A DNA stretch of 64,000 nt from an uncultured Maribacter sp. (GCF_947500405.1 NZ_CANMRY010000009.1:114524-178523), one strand, 5' to 3'; counted from the stretch's first letter, positions 16,398 to 26,549 are shown. The notes: generated by a model from the sequence alone, not told the origin. Program-made: numbers and translations.

Positions 16398-17507
16398 ATG
16401 AAATACTACATAATAGCTGGTGAAGCCTCTGGAGATTTGCATGGCTCTAACCTAATAAAAGCATTGCGTATTAAAGATGCCAATGCAGATATTCGTTGTT
16501 GGGGAGGAGATTTAATGCAACAGGCTGGTGGTAGTCTAGTAAAGCACTATAAAGAGCTTGCTTTTATGGGGTTTTTAGAGGTGCTTACTAACCTAAATAA
16601 AATCTTTAAAAACATTGCCTTTTGTAAAGAGGATATTACCAATTTTAACCCAGATGTATTAATTTTTATAGACTATTCTGGTTTTAATTTAAGAATTGCT
16701 AAATGGGCAAAAGCTAATAATTTTAAGACCAATTATTACATTTCTCCACAAATATGGGCCTCTAGAGAAGGGCGCATTGAAAAAATAAAAAGAGATATAG
16801 ACAACATGTTTGTTATACTTCCTTTTGAAAAAGAATTTTATGGGGAAAAACATAATTTTCTAGTGCATTTTGTTGGCCACCCATTATTAGATGCTATAGA
16901 AAATATTCCAAAAACAGAAGCATCTGTATTTAGAAAAGAAAATAATTTAGACCTTGAAAAAGAAATCATTGCACTATTACCTGGTAGTAGAAAACAAGAG
17001 GTCCAAAAAATGCTAAACGTTATGCTTTCGCTCACGTCTTCTTTTAAAGACTACCAATTTGTAATTGCAGGAGCTCCTAGTTTAGATTTAGATTTTTATA
17101 AACCTTATTTAAATAGTACTATTTCTTTTGTAAGCAATAAAACTTACGATTTACTCTCCCATGCAACTGCTGCATTAGTTACTAGCGGTACTGCAACTCT
17201 AGAAACCGCTTTATTTAAAGTACCACAAGTGGTTTGCTATAAAGCAAACTGGATATCCTATCAAATTGCAAAACGTATTATTACTTTAGAATATATTTCT
17301 TTAGTAAATTTAATAATGAAAAAAGAAGTAGTAAAAGAGCTTATTCAGGACAATTTAACTACTAAAAATTTAACAGAAGAATTACACAAAATTCTAAAAG
17401 GAAAATCTAGAGACGAACAAATTAGTGCGTACCAACAATTAGAAAAAATGCTTGGTGGCGGTGGTGCTAGTGAAAAAACAGCTACATTACTAATAGAAAA
17501 TAACTAA
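16398..17507 (+). CDS. lpxB: Lipid-A-disaccharide synthase LpxB
   Basis: LpxB joins UDP-2,3-diacylglucosamine and lipid X to form the lipid A disaccharide at the inner membrane. The 369-residue protein shows GEASGDLHGSNL at the N-terminus, FVGHPLLD in the middle, the LPGSRKQEV loop, and the TSGTATLE nucleotide-binding motif in the C-terminal GT-B half. Its length is normal. It fits the other envelope genes in the window, including lptC. Confidence 0.95.
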   Translation: MKYYIIAGEASGDLHGSNLIKALRIKDANADIRCWGGDLMQQAGGSLVKHYKELAFMGFLEVLTNLNKIFKNIAFCKEDITNFNPDVLIFIDYSGFNLRIAKWAKANNFKTNYYISPQIWASREGRIEKIKRDIDNMFVILPFEKEFYGEKHNFLVHFVGHPLLDAIENIPKTEASVFRKENNLDLEKEIIALLPGSRKQEVQKMLNVMLSLTSSFKDYQFVIAGAPSLDLDFYKPYLNSTISFVSNKTYDLLSHATAALVTSGTATLETALFKVPQVVCYKANWISYQIAKRIITLEYISLVNLIMKKEVVKELIQDNLTTKNLTEELHKILKGKSRDEQISAYQQLEKMLGGGGASEKTATLLIENN

Positions 17508-17532
17508 CTTTATACACCTATTACCTTAATTC

Positions 17533-18090
17533 ATGTATCGCAAAGTCTACTTTATTTCTCTATTACTCTTGCTAGGAAGTTGCGGTACTTCTAAAAAGAA
17601 AACGACTACTAAAAGCAAGACCTATAAAGTGTCTGTTGCTGGAGACCCAGAACCAACTGCTCCTACTCCTAAAAAGAGTACTACAAGAATAGCAGAAAAA
17701 ACACTTTCTAAAGCAGATGCTATAATAAATACAGCACTTACTTTCTCTGGTGTACGCTACAAATATGGCGGTACCACTAAAAAAGGGATGGATTGCTCTG
17801 GTTTACTCTACGTTTCTTTTGCAGAACATGACATTGCTATTCCAAGAGTTTCTTACGTTATGGCTAATGAAGGTAAGCGCGTTAAAATTAAAGATGTTGT
17901 TAAGGGCGACTTACTTTTTTTTAAAACCAGTAGAAAAGGAAAAAGAATAAACCACGTAGGCATGGTGGTTTCTATAGATAACGATGAAATAAAATTTATA
18001 CACGCCTCTAGCTCCAGAGGAGTTACTGTTTCTTCTTTAAGAGAAGGTTTCTGGAATTATGCTTTTGTAAAAGCCACCAGGATACTATAA
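17533..18090 (+). CDS. NlpC/P60 family cell-wall peptidase lipoprotein
   Basis: A lipobox signal (LLLGSC, Cys at residue 17) and a Lys/Thr-rich linker lead to an NlpC/P60 domain (about residues 66-183). The catalytic Cys is in MDCSGLLYVSF, and the His is in NHVGMV. Such enzymes cleave D-Glu-diaminopimelate bonds in peptidoglycan stem peptides. It follows lpxB by 25 bases and precedes comEC. Function is inferred from domain and motifs. Confidence 0.9.
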   Translation: MYRKVYFISLLLLLGSCGTSKKKTTTKSKTYKVSVAGDPEPTAPTPKKSTTRIAEKTLSKADAIINTALTFSGVRYKYGGTTKKGMDCSGLLYVSFAEHDIAIPRVSYVMANEGKRVKIKDVVKGDLLFFKTSRKGKRINHVGMVVSIDNDEIKFIHASSSRGVTVSSLREGFWNYAFVKATRIL

Positions 18091-18178
18091 TTTTTGTTGA
18101 TGGGTTTTCCTTCGTTTTAATAGCGATGCTATAAAATACGTTTAAAATAAGGTATTTTAGAAGGATACATTTTCCTTT

Positions 18179-20215
18179 ATGCAGCTTTTAAAATTTGCTT
18201 CCATTAAACTCACCTTATTACTAGTTGTGGGAATTCTTATTGGGACTTATACAAAAATTACTATTCATAGCGCTTTTCTTTTTACTGGTATTTCTTTAAC
18301 CGCGTTAGGAGTTTGCTTTTTTACTTTAAAAAAAGATATAAGGCACTTTCTTTTTACCGTTTTCATGATTTGTACCACCATAAGCTTAGGAGTGTTAACA
18401 ACCACACTTAACACCCCTTTAAATTACGACTCGCACTACAGTCATCACAAAACTTCTTCACCAAAAACATGCACATTAAAAATTACAGAAGTTTTAAAAC
18501 CAAATACCTACTACAAAAAATATATTGCCGAAGTAAAAACAATAGAAAACAAAAAATATTCTGGTAAAATTCTAGTAAACATTAGTAAAGATTCGCTCTA
18601 TTTTCCTTTACATATTGATGATGAAATAAAAACCGTTGCTTCTCTTAAAGAAATTAATGCCCCATTAAATCCATACCAGTTTAATTATAAAAAATACATG
18701 CAAACATTAGGGGTTTACCACCAAGTAAACCTGAAGCATGAAAATGTAATTCGTAATAAAAACAGTAGTAGCACACTTTATGGTTTTTCCTCCAAAATAA
18801 GAAATCATATAATTAAAAAACTAAAACAAGCTCCTTTTGGCTCGCAAGAATTAGCAGTTATAGAAGCTCTTTTATTAGGACAACGCCAAGATTTATCGAA
18901 CACTACTTATGATAATTACAAAAAAGCAGGAGCGGTTCATATTTTAGCGGTTTCTGGTTTACATATCGGTATTTTATTGCTTATTCTAGAGTTTCTTTTG
19001 CAACCCTTAACTTATTTACCGTATGGCAGAAAAATAAAATTAGCAACATTAGTTTTACTCTTATGGTCTTTTGCTTTGCTAGCAGGTTTTAGCGCATCAA
19101 TAATAAGAGCAACTACTATGTTCTCTTTTGTGGCTTATGCATTATACTTAAATAGACCAAGTAACACCTTTAATATTCTTGCCTTATCTATGGGGTTTAT
19201 ACTATTGGTTATTAGTCCCAACTTAATTTTCCAGGTAGGGTTCCAAATGAGTTATGCCGCCGTTTTTGCAATTGCTTGGATATTTCCTATGTTGCAGCGT
19301 TTTTGGTTTCCTAAAAACATAGTACTAAATAAAGTTTGGCAACTCTTATCGGTTAGTATTGCTGCACAGGTTGGCGTGCTACCCATCTCACTCTTTTATT
19401 TTCATCAATTTCCAAGTTTGTTCTTTATTTCTAACCTTCTTATTATTCCTTTTTTAGGAGTTATTTTGGGGCTTGGAATCCTAGTAATTTTACTAGCAGT
19501 TGCTAATTGCCTACCAAATAACATTGTTCTTGTTTACAATACTATAATTTACTGGATGAACTATATTATTGGTTGGGTTGCAGAACAGGAAGCGTTTTTA
19601 TTTTCCAACATATCTTTTAACCAATTACAGCTTTTTCTTAGCTACGGAATTTTAATTTTATTAGTTACTACACTAAGTAAAACTACCTTTAAAAAAGTAA
19701 GCTATTTTTTGGCTAGTTTACTGCTTTGGCAAATACTAACTATCTATCAAAATAATAATTTACAAAAGGAGCAGCAGTTATGGGTTTTACATGAAAGCAG
19801 AAATTCGGTTATATACCATCAAAATGGAACTAGTTTAACTGTTATCTCTTCTCAAAAAAAGGGGAACACATCTACCTTAAATAAGTATAAAATTGAAAAA
19901 AGAATAGATTCTGTTACCTACAGGCCTTTATTAAATTCTTATGCATACGATACTTTGGTTTTTAGAATAATTGATTCTACTGGAATTTACATGCCCACAC
20001 AAAAATCTGGCATCTATCTATTATCAAACTCGCCTAAAATAAATTTAGATAGATTTATAGATACTGTACAACCAACAAAAATTATAGCCGACGGTAGTAA
20101 TTACAAAAGTTATATAGCTAGATGGAAAGCCACTTGTGACAAAAGAAAACTCCCTTTTCACTATACTGGTGAAAAGGGAGCTTATCCTTTTAATTTAAAA
20201 AATATTAGTGATTAG
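18179..20215 (+). CDS. comEC: ComEC/Rec2-family DNA-uptake channel protein
   Basis: This 678-residue inner-membrane protein has about ten transmembrane helices. The order is N-terminal helices, a DUF4131-like soluble segment, then the competence domain with the AVSGLHIGILL signature. It should carry single-stranded DNA across the membrane in natural transformation. The C-terminal soluble part is short and lacks the metallo-β-lactamase HxHxDH motif, as in many Bacteroidota homologues. The last codons contain a terminator hairpin for the convergent transporter gene and overlap that gene by 11 bases. Confidence 0.9.
   Translation: MQLLKFASIKLTLLLVVGILIGTYTKITIHSAFLFTGISLTALGVCFFTLKKDIRHFLFTVFMICTTISLGVLTTTLNTPLNYDSHYSHHKTSSPKTCTLKITEVLKPNTYYKKYIAEVKTIENKKYSGKILVNISKDSLYFPLHIDDEIKTVASLKEINAPLNPYQFNYKKYMQTLGVYHQVNLKHENVIRNKNSSSTLYGFSSKIRNHIIKKLKQAPFGSQELAVIEALLLGQRQDLSNTTYDNYKKAGAVHILAVSGLHIGILLLILEFLLQPLTYLPYGRKIKLATLVLLLWSFALLAGFSASIIRATTMFSFVAYALYLNRPSNTFNILALSMGFILLVISPNLIFQVGFQMSYAAVFAIAWIFPMLQRFWFPKNIVLNKVWQLLSVSIAAQVGVLPISLFYFHQFPSLFFISNLLIIPFLGVILGLGILVILLAVANCLPNNIVLVYNTIIYWMNYIIGWVAEQEAFLFSNISFNQLQLFLSYGILILLVTTLSKTTFKKVSYFLASLLLWQILTIYQNNNLQKEQQLWVLHESRNSVIYHQNGTSLTVISSQKKGNTSTLNKYKIEKRIDSVTYRPLLNSYAYDTLVFRIIDSTGIYMPTQKSGIYLLSNSPKINLDRFIDTVQPTKIIADGSNYKSYIARWKATCDKRKLPFHYTGEKGAYPFNLKNISD
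20150..20180 (-). terminator. Terminator for the POT transporter, inside the 3' end of comEC
   Basis: Perfect 12-bp arms CTCCCTTTTCAC (20150-20161) and GTGAAAAGGGAG (20169-20180) enclose a 7-base loop. On the minus strand the stem is followed by TTTTCTTTTG. It starts 24 bases beyond the transporter stop and lies wholly within comEC codons. Confidence 0.8.
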
Positions 20216-21770
20216 AAAGTTCAAACCCCTCTGTTTCATCATCATGAATAATGGTTTCTTTATCTTCGGCCCCGTGGGTTAATCTTTTTAATGGTTTCAT
20301 TAGTAGAATTACTAAAATTCCAAAAGTAACTGCAAAAATAAAAAGTCCTCCAAAAATATTGAGTTCTCCTGCTTTTGATGCATTTTCTCCAATAACACCT
20401 GCTACTTTATTTCCTAATCCCGTTGCAGCCCAATAAACTCCCATCATTAATGCCATATAACGTGCTGGCGCTAATTTAGTGAAGAAAGATAATGATACTG
20501 GTGATAAACATAATTCTCCAATCGTATGAAAAAGGTAAGCTAAAACCAACCAATACATTGCAGAACTTCCATTAGCTTCATATTCCATAGAGGCAAAGAC
20601 CATATAAATAAAACCAATTCCCATAATTATTACACCTGTTGCCATTTTAAATAACGAGCCTGCTTCTTTCCCTTTTAACTTACGCTTTGCCCATATATTA
20701 GCTACGAATACCGCAAATAAAATAATAAACCCAGGATTTGCAGATTGGAACCAAGCTGATGGTACTTCCCAACCAAATAAATCTCTATTAGTTTTTTGTT
20801 CCGCATACAAATTCATTAATCCTCCCATTTGTTCAAAACATCCCCAAAAAACAATTACAATTAATAAGGATAAAAGCAATACAACGTACCTATCTTTTTC
20901 TACTTGTCCGTTTAAATTCTTGTAAATCATCATCATTATACCAGTAACTAATGCTATTACAATATATAATGCTGTGTATCCCCAATTATCTGCTCCCGCA
21001 TAAGTAAATCCAGCATATATAGCATATGCTATAATTAATCCTACAATTCCTAAATGTATTGGAGATTTTAATAATTGACTCATTAATGTGGCTATACTAA
21101 TATCATTAGATTTATCTTCTGGTGTTGGTTCATTACCTACATGCACCAAATAACGTTGACCATATATATATACTATTAAGCCAAGTAACATTCCTATTCC
21201 TGCCAAACCAAAACCAGCATGCCATCCATAAAATTTTGCGACTAACCCAACTGATAAAGAAGCTAAAAAAGACCCTAAATTAATCCCAACGTAAAAAACA
21301 CTAAACCCTTTATCCCTTCTAATATCATTTTGCTTATACAATCCCCCTACCATTGTTGATATATTAGGCTTTAGCATTCCTACACCTAAAATTACTAATC
21401 CAAGACCTGTGTAATATGCCCAAATTGCATCAATTGCTAATACTCCATGACCTGCAGTAAGCAATATTGCTCCAATTAAAACTGCTTTTTTCTGCCCTAT
21501 GTATCTATCTGCAATAAACCCTCCTGGAATACTCATTAAGTATACCAACATAGTATACCAACCATAAAGCGCTAAAGCCTCCCCCTCTAACCAACCTAAG
21601 CCACTTTGCCCATTAGCTTGCATTGTTTTTGCTGTCATATACAGTACTAACAAAGCTCGCATTCCATAATAAGAAAAACGTTCCCACATTTCTGTAAAAA
21701 ACAAAACATATAATCCAATTGGGTGCCCAAAAAGTTCTTTCTGATGCGCTGGTTTATTTATATCTGACAT
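20205..21770 (-). CDS. Proton-dependent oligopeptide transporter (POT/PTR family)
   Basis: This 521-residue MFS-type transporter has about 12-14 membrane helices. The family signature EMWERFSYYGMRALL lies at residues 27-41 and carries the ExxERFxYY proton-coupling motif. A second PTR motif (FSVFYVGINLGSF) lies near residue 156. It imports di- and tripeptides with protons. The next gene upstream is a dipeptidyl peptidase that would generate dipeptides, so the pair fits a peptide-utilisation role. Confidence 0.92.
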   Translation of the reverse strand: MSDINKPAHQKELFGHPIGLYVLFFTEMWERFSYYGMRALLVLYMTAKTMQANGQSGLGWLEGEALALYGWYTMLVYLMSIPGGFIADRYIGQKKAVLIGAILLTAGHGVLAIDAIWAYYTGLGLVILGVGMLKPNISTMVGGLYKQNDIRRDKGFSVFYVGINLGSFLASLSVGLVAKFYGWHAGFGLAGIGMLLGLIVYIYGQRYLVHVGNEPTPEDKSNDISIATLMSQLLKSPIHLGIVGLIIAYAIYAGFTYAGADNWGYTALYIVIALVTGIMMMIYKNLNGQVEKDRYVVLLLSLLIVIVFWGCFEQMGGLMNLYAEQKTNRDLFGWEVPSAWFQSANPGFIILFAVFVANIWAKRKLKGKEAGSLFKMATGVIIMGIGFIYMVFASMEYEANGSSAMYWLVLAYLFHTIGELCLSPVSLSFFTKLAPARYMALMMGVYWAATGLGNKVAGVIGENASKAGELNIFGGLFIFAVTFGILVILLMKPLKRLTHGAEDKETIIHDDETEGFELSNH

Positions 21771-21817
21771 ATTCTAATTTGTTAGTTTTTTTATTTTAAT
21801 TAAAGTTTATTTATAGT

Positions 21818-24046
21818 CTATCCTTTAACTTTAGTCGAAGTTTCTATAGACTTTTCCTTTTTACTTTTTCTAGGCTTATCTCTTAAATTTTCATTCCAAA
21901 AATTAGTCATTTTATTATATAAATGAATTCTTGTATTACCCCCATATATACCATGGTTTTTATCTGGATATATAGACCACTCAAACTGCTTGTTTGCTTG
22001 TATTAAAGCTTCAGCCATACGCATGGTGTTTTGCACATGCACATTGTCATCTCCTGTACCATGAATTAATAAATAATCTCCTTTTAAACGTTCAGGGTAA
22101 TTTAATGGTGAGTTTTCATCATAACCACTTGCGTTTTCTTGCGGCGTTTGCATATAGCGTTCTGTGTAAATAGTATCATAAAAACGCCAAGAAGTAACTG
22201 GTGCAACAGCAATTGCAGTTTCAAAAACGTCATTACCCTTTAGAATACAATTGGTAGACATAAAACCGCCATAACTCCAACCCCAAATTCCTGTTCTATC
22301 TTCATCTATATAAGGTAACTCGCTTAATTTTTCCGCTGCGGCTATTTGATCTTGAACTTCAAATTTCCCTAATTCTTTTTGCGTTACTTTTTTAAAGTCT
22401 CTACCTTTAAAACCTGTACCTCTACCATCTACACAAACAACTATATATCCTTCTGAAACTAACATTTGATGCCAATAGTCATTTGCTCCTAACCAACTAT
22501 TAGATACATTTTGAGAACCAGGGCCACTATATTGATACATTATCATTGGATATTCTTTAGATGCATCAAAATCTAGTGGTTTGATCATGTACATATTAAG
22601 TTCATTACCGTTAACAGATAAAGTAGAGAATTCTTTTTTGCTTAATTTATATTCTTTTAAAGTAGTTAAAAGTGTACTGTTGTCTTTTATATCTTTTACT
22701 TTTTTACCACTCAAAGCAGTATGTAATGTATATTTTGAAGGCGTTGTTGCACTAGAATAGGTATTAATATAGTAGGTGAAATCTGCACTAAAATCTGCAG
22801 AATTATGTCCCTCTACAATAGATAATTCCTTTTTGTTTTTACCATTACTCTCTATACTATAAACACCACGGTTTATAGATCCATTTTCTGTAGATTGGTA
22901 GTACACTTTATCTTCATTTTGGTCGTACCCATAATAACTAGTTACTTCCCAATTACCTTTTGTTATTTGATTTACTAATTCTCCAGAATCATTATAAAGA
23001 TATATGTGGTTCCAGCCATCTTTTTCGCTAGTCCAAATAAAACTATCGTCTGCTAAAAAAGTTAAGTCATCTGTAATATCTACATACGCTTCATCTTTTT
23101 CTTCTAATAAAACAGATACCTTATTATTTTTAGCATTAACAGCTAGTAATTGTAAATTATTTTGATGACGATTTAAGGTCTGTACACTTAAATAATTAGC
23201 ATTACGCATCCACTTAATACGTGGTATGTAATAAGGGTTGTTAAGATTTACTGCTGTTATTTTTCCAGATGCAACATCAAACATGTGTAAAGATACTTTA
23301 GCATTTTCTTCTCCAGCTTTAGGATATTTAAATACTTCTTGTGTTTGGTACAAAGCAGAACCATAGACATCCATAGAAAATTCTGGGACATTTGTTTCAT
23401 CAAAACGTAAAAATGCAATTTTTGTACCGTTAGAATTCCACTCAAAAGCCCTAACAAATGCAAATTCTTCTTCATAAACCCAATCTGTAATACCATTAAT
23501 CACTTCATTTTTTTTACCATCTGTAGTAATTTGCTTTGTTTCTTTTGAAGCTATATTAAATAAGAATATATTGTTATCCTTTACATAAGCAACTTGCTTA
23601 CCGTCTGGAGATAATGAAGGTTCTTGAATTTTGTAATCTGCAATTTTTGTACTTTGCTTACTTGCAATGTCATAAATAAAATAAATTCCTAAAGCAGAAT
23701 GTCTGTAAATAGATTCTAAATCTGTAGCTAAAATTAACTTAGATTCATCTTTACTAAATTCATAAGACGAAAAATAATTTACTTCTTGTAAATCTAACGA
23801 AGAAACTATAGTTTCCACTTTTTTTAAGGTGCTATAATCATATTTATCTATAGAAGTTGACCTAGTATTTCTATCAAAATTAAGTACGGTATACTGCTTC
23901 CCATTTTTTAAGGAACGTAGTACATCCATACCTTCTGTTCTAAATGTTCCTTGATAAATTTCTTCTACTGTTATTGTTTTGTCCTGCGAAAATGCTGTTT
24001 GTAAAAGACCTACTACAAAAAGAACAAAAATGTAATTTTTTCTCAT
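21818..24046 (-). CDS. Dipeptidyl peptidase IV-like S9B serine peptidase
   Basis: Starting at the ATG at 24044-24046 gives 742 residues with an N-terminal signal peptide ending near TAFSQ; an in-frame ATG 60 bases upstream would add a non-signal extension. A β-propeller domain precedes the α/β-hydrolase domain. The catalytic Ser is in GWSYGG, the Asp follows in HGTGDDNVH, and the His is in KNHGIYG. The propeller Glu pair (YEEEFAF) that anchors the peptide N-terminus is present. It should release X-Pro dipeptides in the periplasm. Confidence 0.92.
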   Translation of the reverse strand: MRKNYIFVLFVVGLLQTAFSQDKTITVEEIYQGTFRTEGMDVLRSLKNGKQYTVLNFDRNTRSTSIDKYDYSTLKKVETIVSSLDLQEVNYFSSYEFSKDESKLILATDLESIYRHSALGIYFIYDIASKQSTKIADYKIQEPSLSPDGKQVAYVKDNNIFLFNIASKETKQITTDGKKNEVINGITDWVYEEEFAFVRAFEWNSNGTKIAFLRFDETNVPEFSMDVYGSALYQTQEVFKYPKAGEENAKVSLHMFDVASGKITAVNLNNPYYIPRIKWMRNANYLSVQTLNRHQNNLQLLAVNAKNNKVSVLLEEKDEAYVDITDDLTFLADDSFIWTSEKDGWNHIYLYNDSGELVNQITKGNWEVTSYYGYDQNEDKVYYQSTENGSINRGVYSIESNGKNKKELSIVEGHNSADFSADFTYYINTYSSATTPSKYTLHTALSGKKVKDIKDNSTLLTTLKEYKLSKKEFSTLSVNGNELNMYMIKPLDFDASKEYPMIMYQYSGPGSQNVSNSWLGANDYWHQMLVSEGYIVVCVDGRGTGFKGRDFKKVTQKELGKFEVQDQIAAAEKLSELPYIDEDRTGIWGWSYGGFMSTNCILKGNDVFETAIAVAPVTSWRFYDTIYTERYMQTPQENASGYDENSPLNYPERLKGDYLLIHGTGDDNVHVQNTMRMAEALIQANKQFEWSIYPDKNHGIYGGNTRIHLYNKMTNFWNENLRDKPRKSKKEKSIETSTKVKG

Positions 24047-24198
24047 AAATGTTTTAAATTTTAATAAATCCATCAAGAATACTAATAATTTTACTAAAAA
24101 GAGCATTTAATAAGAAAAATATAACAAAGAAATGTGTTAAATAGATTTTCCCGAATCTATTCCCTTTATCCTTATATTTACGTCTATTTTAATAGTTT

Positions 24199-24216
24199 TT
24201 TACATCTAGATGTAAA
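24199..24216. promoter_or_regulatory. Perfect 18-bp palindrome upstream of HMG-CoA reductase
   Basis: TTTACATCTAGATGTAAA occupies 24199-24216, and the ATG begins 18 bases further on. Its core TTACA-N6-TGTAA has the same form as the palindrome in front of cas6. It is a strong operator candidate for the mevalonate gene pair. The regulator is unknown. Confidence 0.55.
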
Positions 24217-24233
24217 TTGAAATAAACACACCT

Positions 24234-25550
24234 ATGACCAAGCCTATTTCAGGTTTTTCTAAACTTACAAAAGCGGAAAAAATAGATTGGATTGCAAAAG
24301 AATACACAAAGCATCCAGAAGCTACAAAAAAAATACTTTCTGATTACTGGAATACAGATGCGCAACTACAAAAATTGCATGATGAGTTTATAGAAAATAC
24401 TATCTCTAATTTTTATTTACCGCTAGGTATTGCGCCTAACTTTTTAATAAATGGAAAATTACTTTCTATACCAATGGTTATAGAAGAAAGTTCTGTTGTT
24501 GCCGCAGCTAGTAAAGCTGCAAAATTTTGGTTAGAACGCGGTGGCTTTAAAACTACTATTATTGGTACTGAGAAAATTGGACAAGTACATTTTATGTTTT
24601 CTGGAGACCTATCCAAATTACAAAGTTTTTTTAATACAGTATACTCCAAACTTATTTCCGAAGCTTCTTCTATAACAAAGAATATGGAAAAAAGAGGAGG
24701 TGGTATTACTAAAATAGAATTAAGAGATAAAACAGATAGCTTAGAAAATTACTACCAATTACATTGCACTTTTGAAACCATGGATGCCATGGGTGCTAAT
24801 TTTATTAATAGTTGTTTGGAACAATTTGCCACTACTTTTAAAAAAGAAGCTCAAAACTATGCGTTGTTTAGTAACGAGGAAAAAAATATAGAGGTAGTAA
24901 TGAGCATCCTCTCTAACTACACTCCAAACTGTTTAGTAAAAGCAGAAGTTAGTTGCCCTATAGAAGATTTAAACTTACATAAAAAGGTAAGCCCTAAAGA
25001 GTTTGCTCAAAAAATGATTAGAGCTATTGCTATTGCAAAAGCAGAACCCCATAGAGCTGTTACACACAACAAAGGTATTATGAATGGTGTAGATGCTGTA
25101 GTATTAGCAACTGGGAATGATTTTAGAGCTATAGAAGCTGGTGTACATGCCTATGCGTCAAAAAATGGTTCTTATAGTAGTTTAACACATGCTACCATAG
25201 AGAATAATATTTTTAAATTTTGGATAGAAATACCACTTGCATTAGGAACTATTGGTGGCTTAACTAATTTACACCCTTTAGTAAAATTAGCTTTTGAAAT
25301 ATTACAAAAACCTTCTGCCAAAGAACTTATGCAAATTGTTGCCGTTGCTGGTTTGGCTCAAAATTTTGGCGCTGTTAGTTCTTTAGTTACTACTGGCATT
25401 CAAGAAGGACATATGAAAATGCATCTTCTAAATATTCTTAATCAATTAGGAGCTACAGAAACAGAAAAAAAGGCTGTTATTAATCATTTTAAAAATAATA
25501 CCGTTTCTCATAGTGCCGTGATAGAAGCCTATGAAAAACTTAAAAAATAA
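24234..25550 (+). CDS. mvaA: Hydroxymethylglutaryl-CoA reductase, class II
   Basis: This enzyme reduces HMG-CoA to mevalonate. The 438-residue protein has the catalytic Glu in VIEESSVVAAASKAA, the Lys in HNKGIMNG, the Asp in ATGNDFRAIEAG and the His in EGHMKMH. The absence of a membrane domain and the overall length point to class II, which is typically NADH-using. The GHMP kinase follows after four bases. A mevalonate route to isoprenoids is usual in Flavobacteriaceae. A perfect palindrome in the leader suggests regulation at this promoter. Confidence 0.93.
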   Translation: MTKPISGFSKLTKAEKIDWIAKEYTKHPEATKKILSDYWNTDAQLQKLHDEFIENTISNFYLPLGIAPNFLINGKLLSIPMVIEESSVVAAASKAAKFWLERGGFKTTIIGTEKIGQVHFMFSGDLSKLQSFFNTVYSKLISEASSITKNMEKRGGGITKIELRDKTDSLENYYQLHCTFETMDAMGANFINSCLEQFATTFKKEAQNYALFSNEEKNIEVVMSILSNYTPNCLVKAEVSCPIEDLNLHKKVSPKEFAQKMIRAIAIAKAEPHRAVTHNKGIMNGVDAVVLATGNDFRAIEAGVHAYASKNGSYSSLTHATIENNIFKFWIEIPLALGTIGGLTNLHPLVKLAFEILQKPSAKELMQIVAVAGLAQNFGAVSSLVTTGIQEGHMKMHLLNILNQLGATETEKKAVINHFKNNTVSHSAVIEAYEKLKK

Positions 25551-25554
25551 AAAA

Positions 25555-26499
25555 ATGAACTCAACTTTCTACAGCAATGGCAAGTTATTATTAACTGGTG
25601 AATATGCTGTTTTAGATGGTGCTTTAAGTTTAGCAATACCAACTAAATATGGGCAACTACTTACTATTAGAAAAAATAATGCCCCAAAAATAGTATGGAC
25701 TAGTATAGATGAAAAAGGGGACACGTGGTTTAAAGCAACATTTTTTATAAAACCTGATGATTCTACAAATTCCATACTCTTAGAAATTGAAAATAAAAAT
25801 AATTTAGAAATTGAAGCGCAATCTACTGCTGATATACTAATTAAGATTTTGTCTGAAGCGCAGAAACTTAATCCTTTTCTTTCGGCAACAGCTGGTTACT
25901 TTGTAGAAACCAAATTAACATTTCCTAGAAATTGGGGGCTTGGCTCCTCCTCTACTTTAATTAATAATATTGCTAGTTGGGCTAAAGTAGATGCTTACAA
26001 ATTATTATGGAATTCGTTTTCTGGAAGTGCTTATGATATTGCCTGTGCCCAACATAATTACCCTATAACATATAAGTTAAGTGAGGGAAAACCTGAAGTT
26101 AAAAAAACAACTTTCAACCCTCCTTTTATAGACAAACTCTATTTTGTTTATTTAAATAAGAAACAAAACAGCAGAAAGGGTATTGCTAATTATAAATCTA
26201 TAGCTAAAGATAAAACAAACTTAATTGCAAAACTCTCTGAGCTTACACAGCAAATGCTCATAGCTGAAAGCCTTACTGATTTTAACTCTTTACTTTTAGC
26301 GCATGAGAATCTCCTTTCAAACTTTCTACAAACACCCACACAAAAAGAAGCTTTATTTTCTGATTTTGAAGGACATATAAAGAGCCTAGGTGCTTGGGGA
26401 GGCGATTTTGTTTTAGCAACCGGCACCCCAAGACAAATGCGTTATTTTAAAAGAAAAGGATATTCAATACTAATACCTTATAAAGAAATGGTACTATAA
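25555..26499 (+). CDS. GYDIA-family GHMP kinase
   Basis: I start at the ATG at 25555, four bases after the reductase stop; the in-frame ATG at 25531 lies inside the reductase gene. The 314-residue protein has LTGEYAVLDG at the N-terminus, the phosphate-binding loop GLGSSSTLINN, the GSAYDIA segment that names the family (Ala for Gly here), and GAWGGDF near the C-terminus. GHMP kinases phosphorylate small alcohols; the coupling to HMG-CoA reductase suggests mevalonate or phosphomevalonate as substrate, which the sequence alone cannot decide. Confidence 0.88.
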   Translation: MNSTFYSNGKLLLTGEYAVLDGALSLAIPTKYGQLLTIRKNNAPKIVWTSIDEKGDTWFKATFFIKPDDSTNSILLEIENKNNLEIEAQSTADILIKILSEAQKLNPFLSATAGYFVETKLTFPRNWGLGSSSTLINNIASWAKVDAYKLLWNSFSGSAYDIACAQHNYPITYKLSEGKPEVKKTTFNPPFIDKLYFVYLNKKQNSRKGIANYKSIAKDKTNLIAKLSELTQQMLIAESLTDFNSLLLAHENLLSNFLQTPTQKEALFSDFEGHIKSLGAWGGDFVLATGTPRQMRYFKRKGYSILIPYKEMVL

Positions 26500-26528
26500 A
26501 AAAGTCTTCCAAATTGGAAGACTTTTTT
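26498..26528. terminator. Bidirectional intrinsic terminator
   Basis: Perfect 13-bp arms AAAAAAGTCTTCC (26498-26510) and GGAAGACTTTTTT (26516-26528) surround the loop AAATT. The stem has T-runs in both directions and lies between the convergent kinase and PpiD-like genes, so it can serve both. The left arm begins within the kinase stop codon. Confidence 0.93.
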
Positions 26529-26549
26529 ATCTATATTAAGTATATACTA

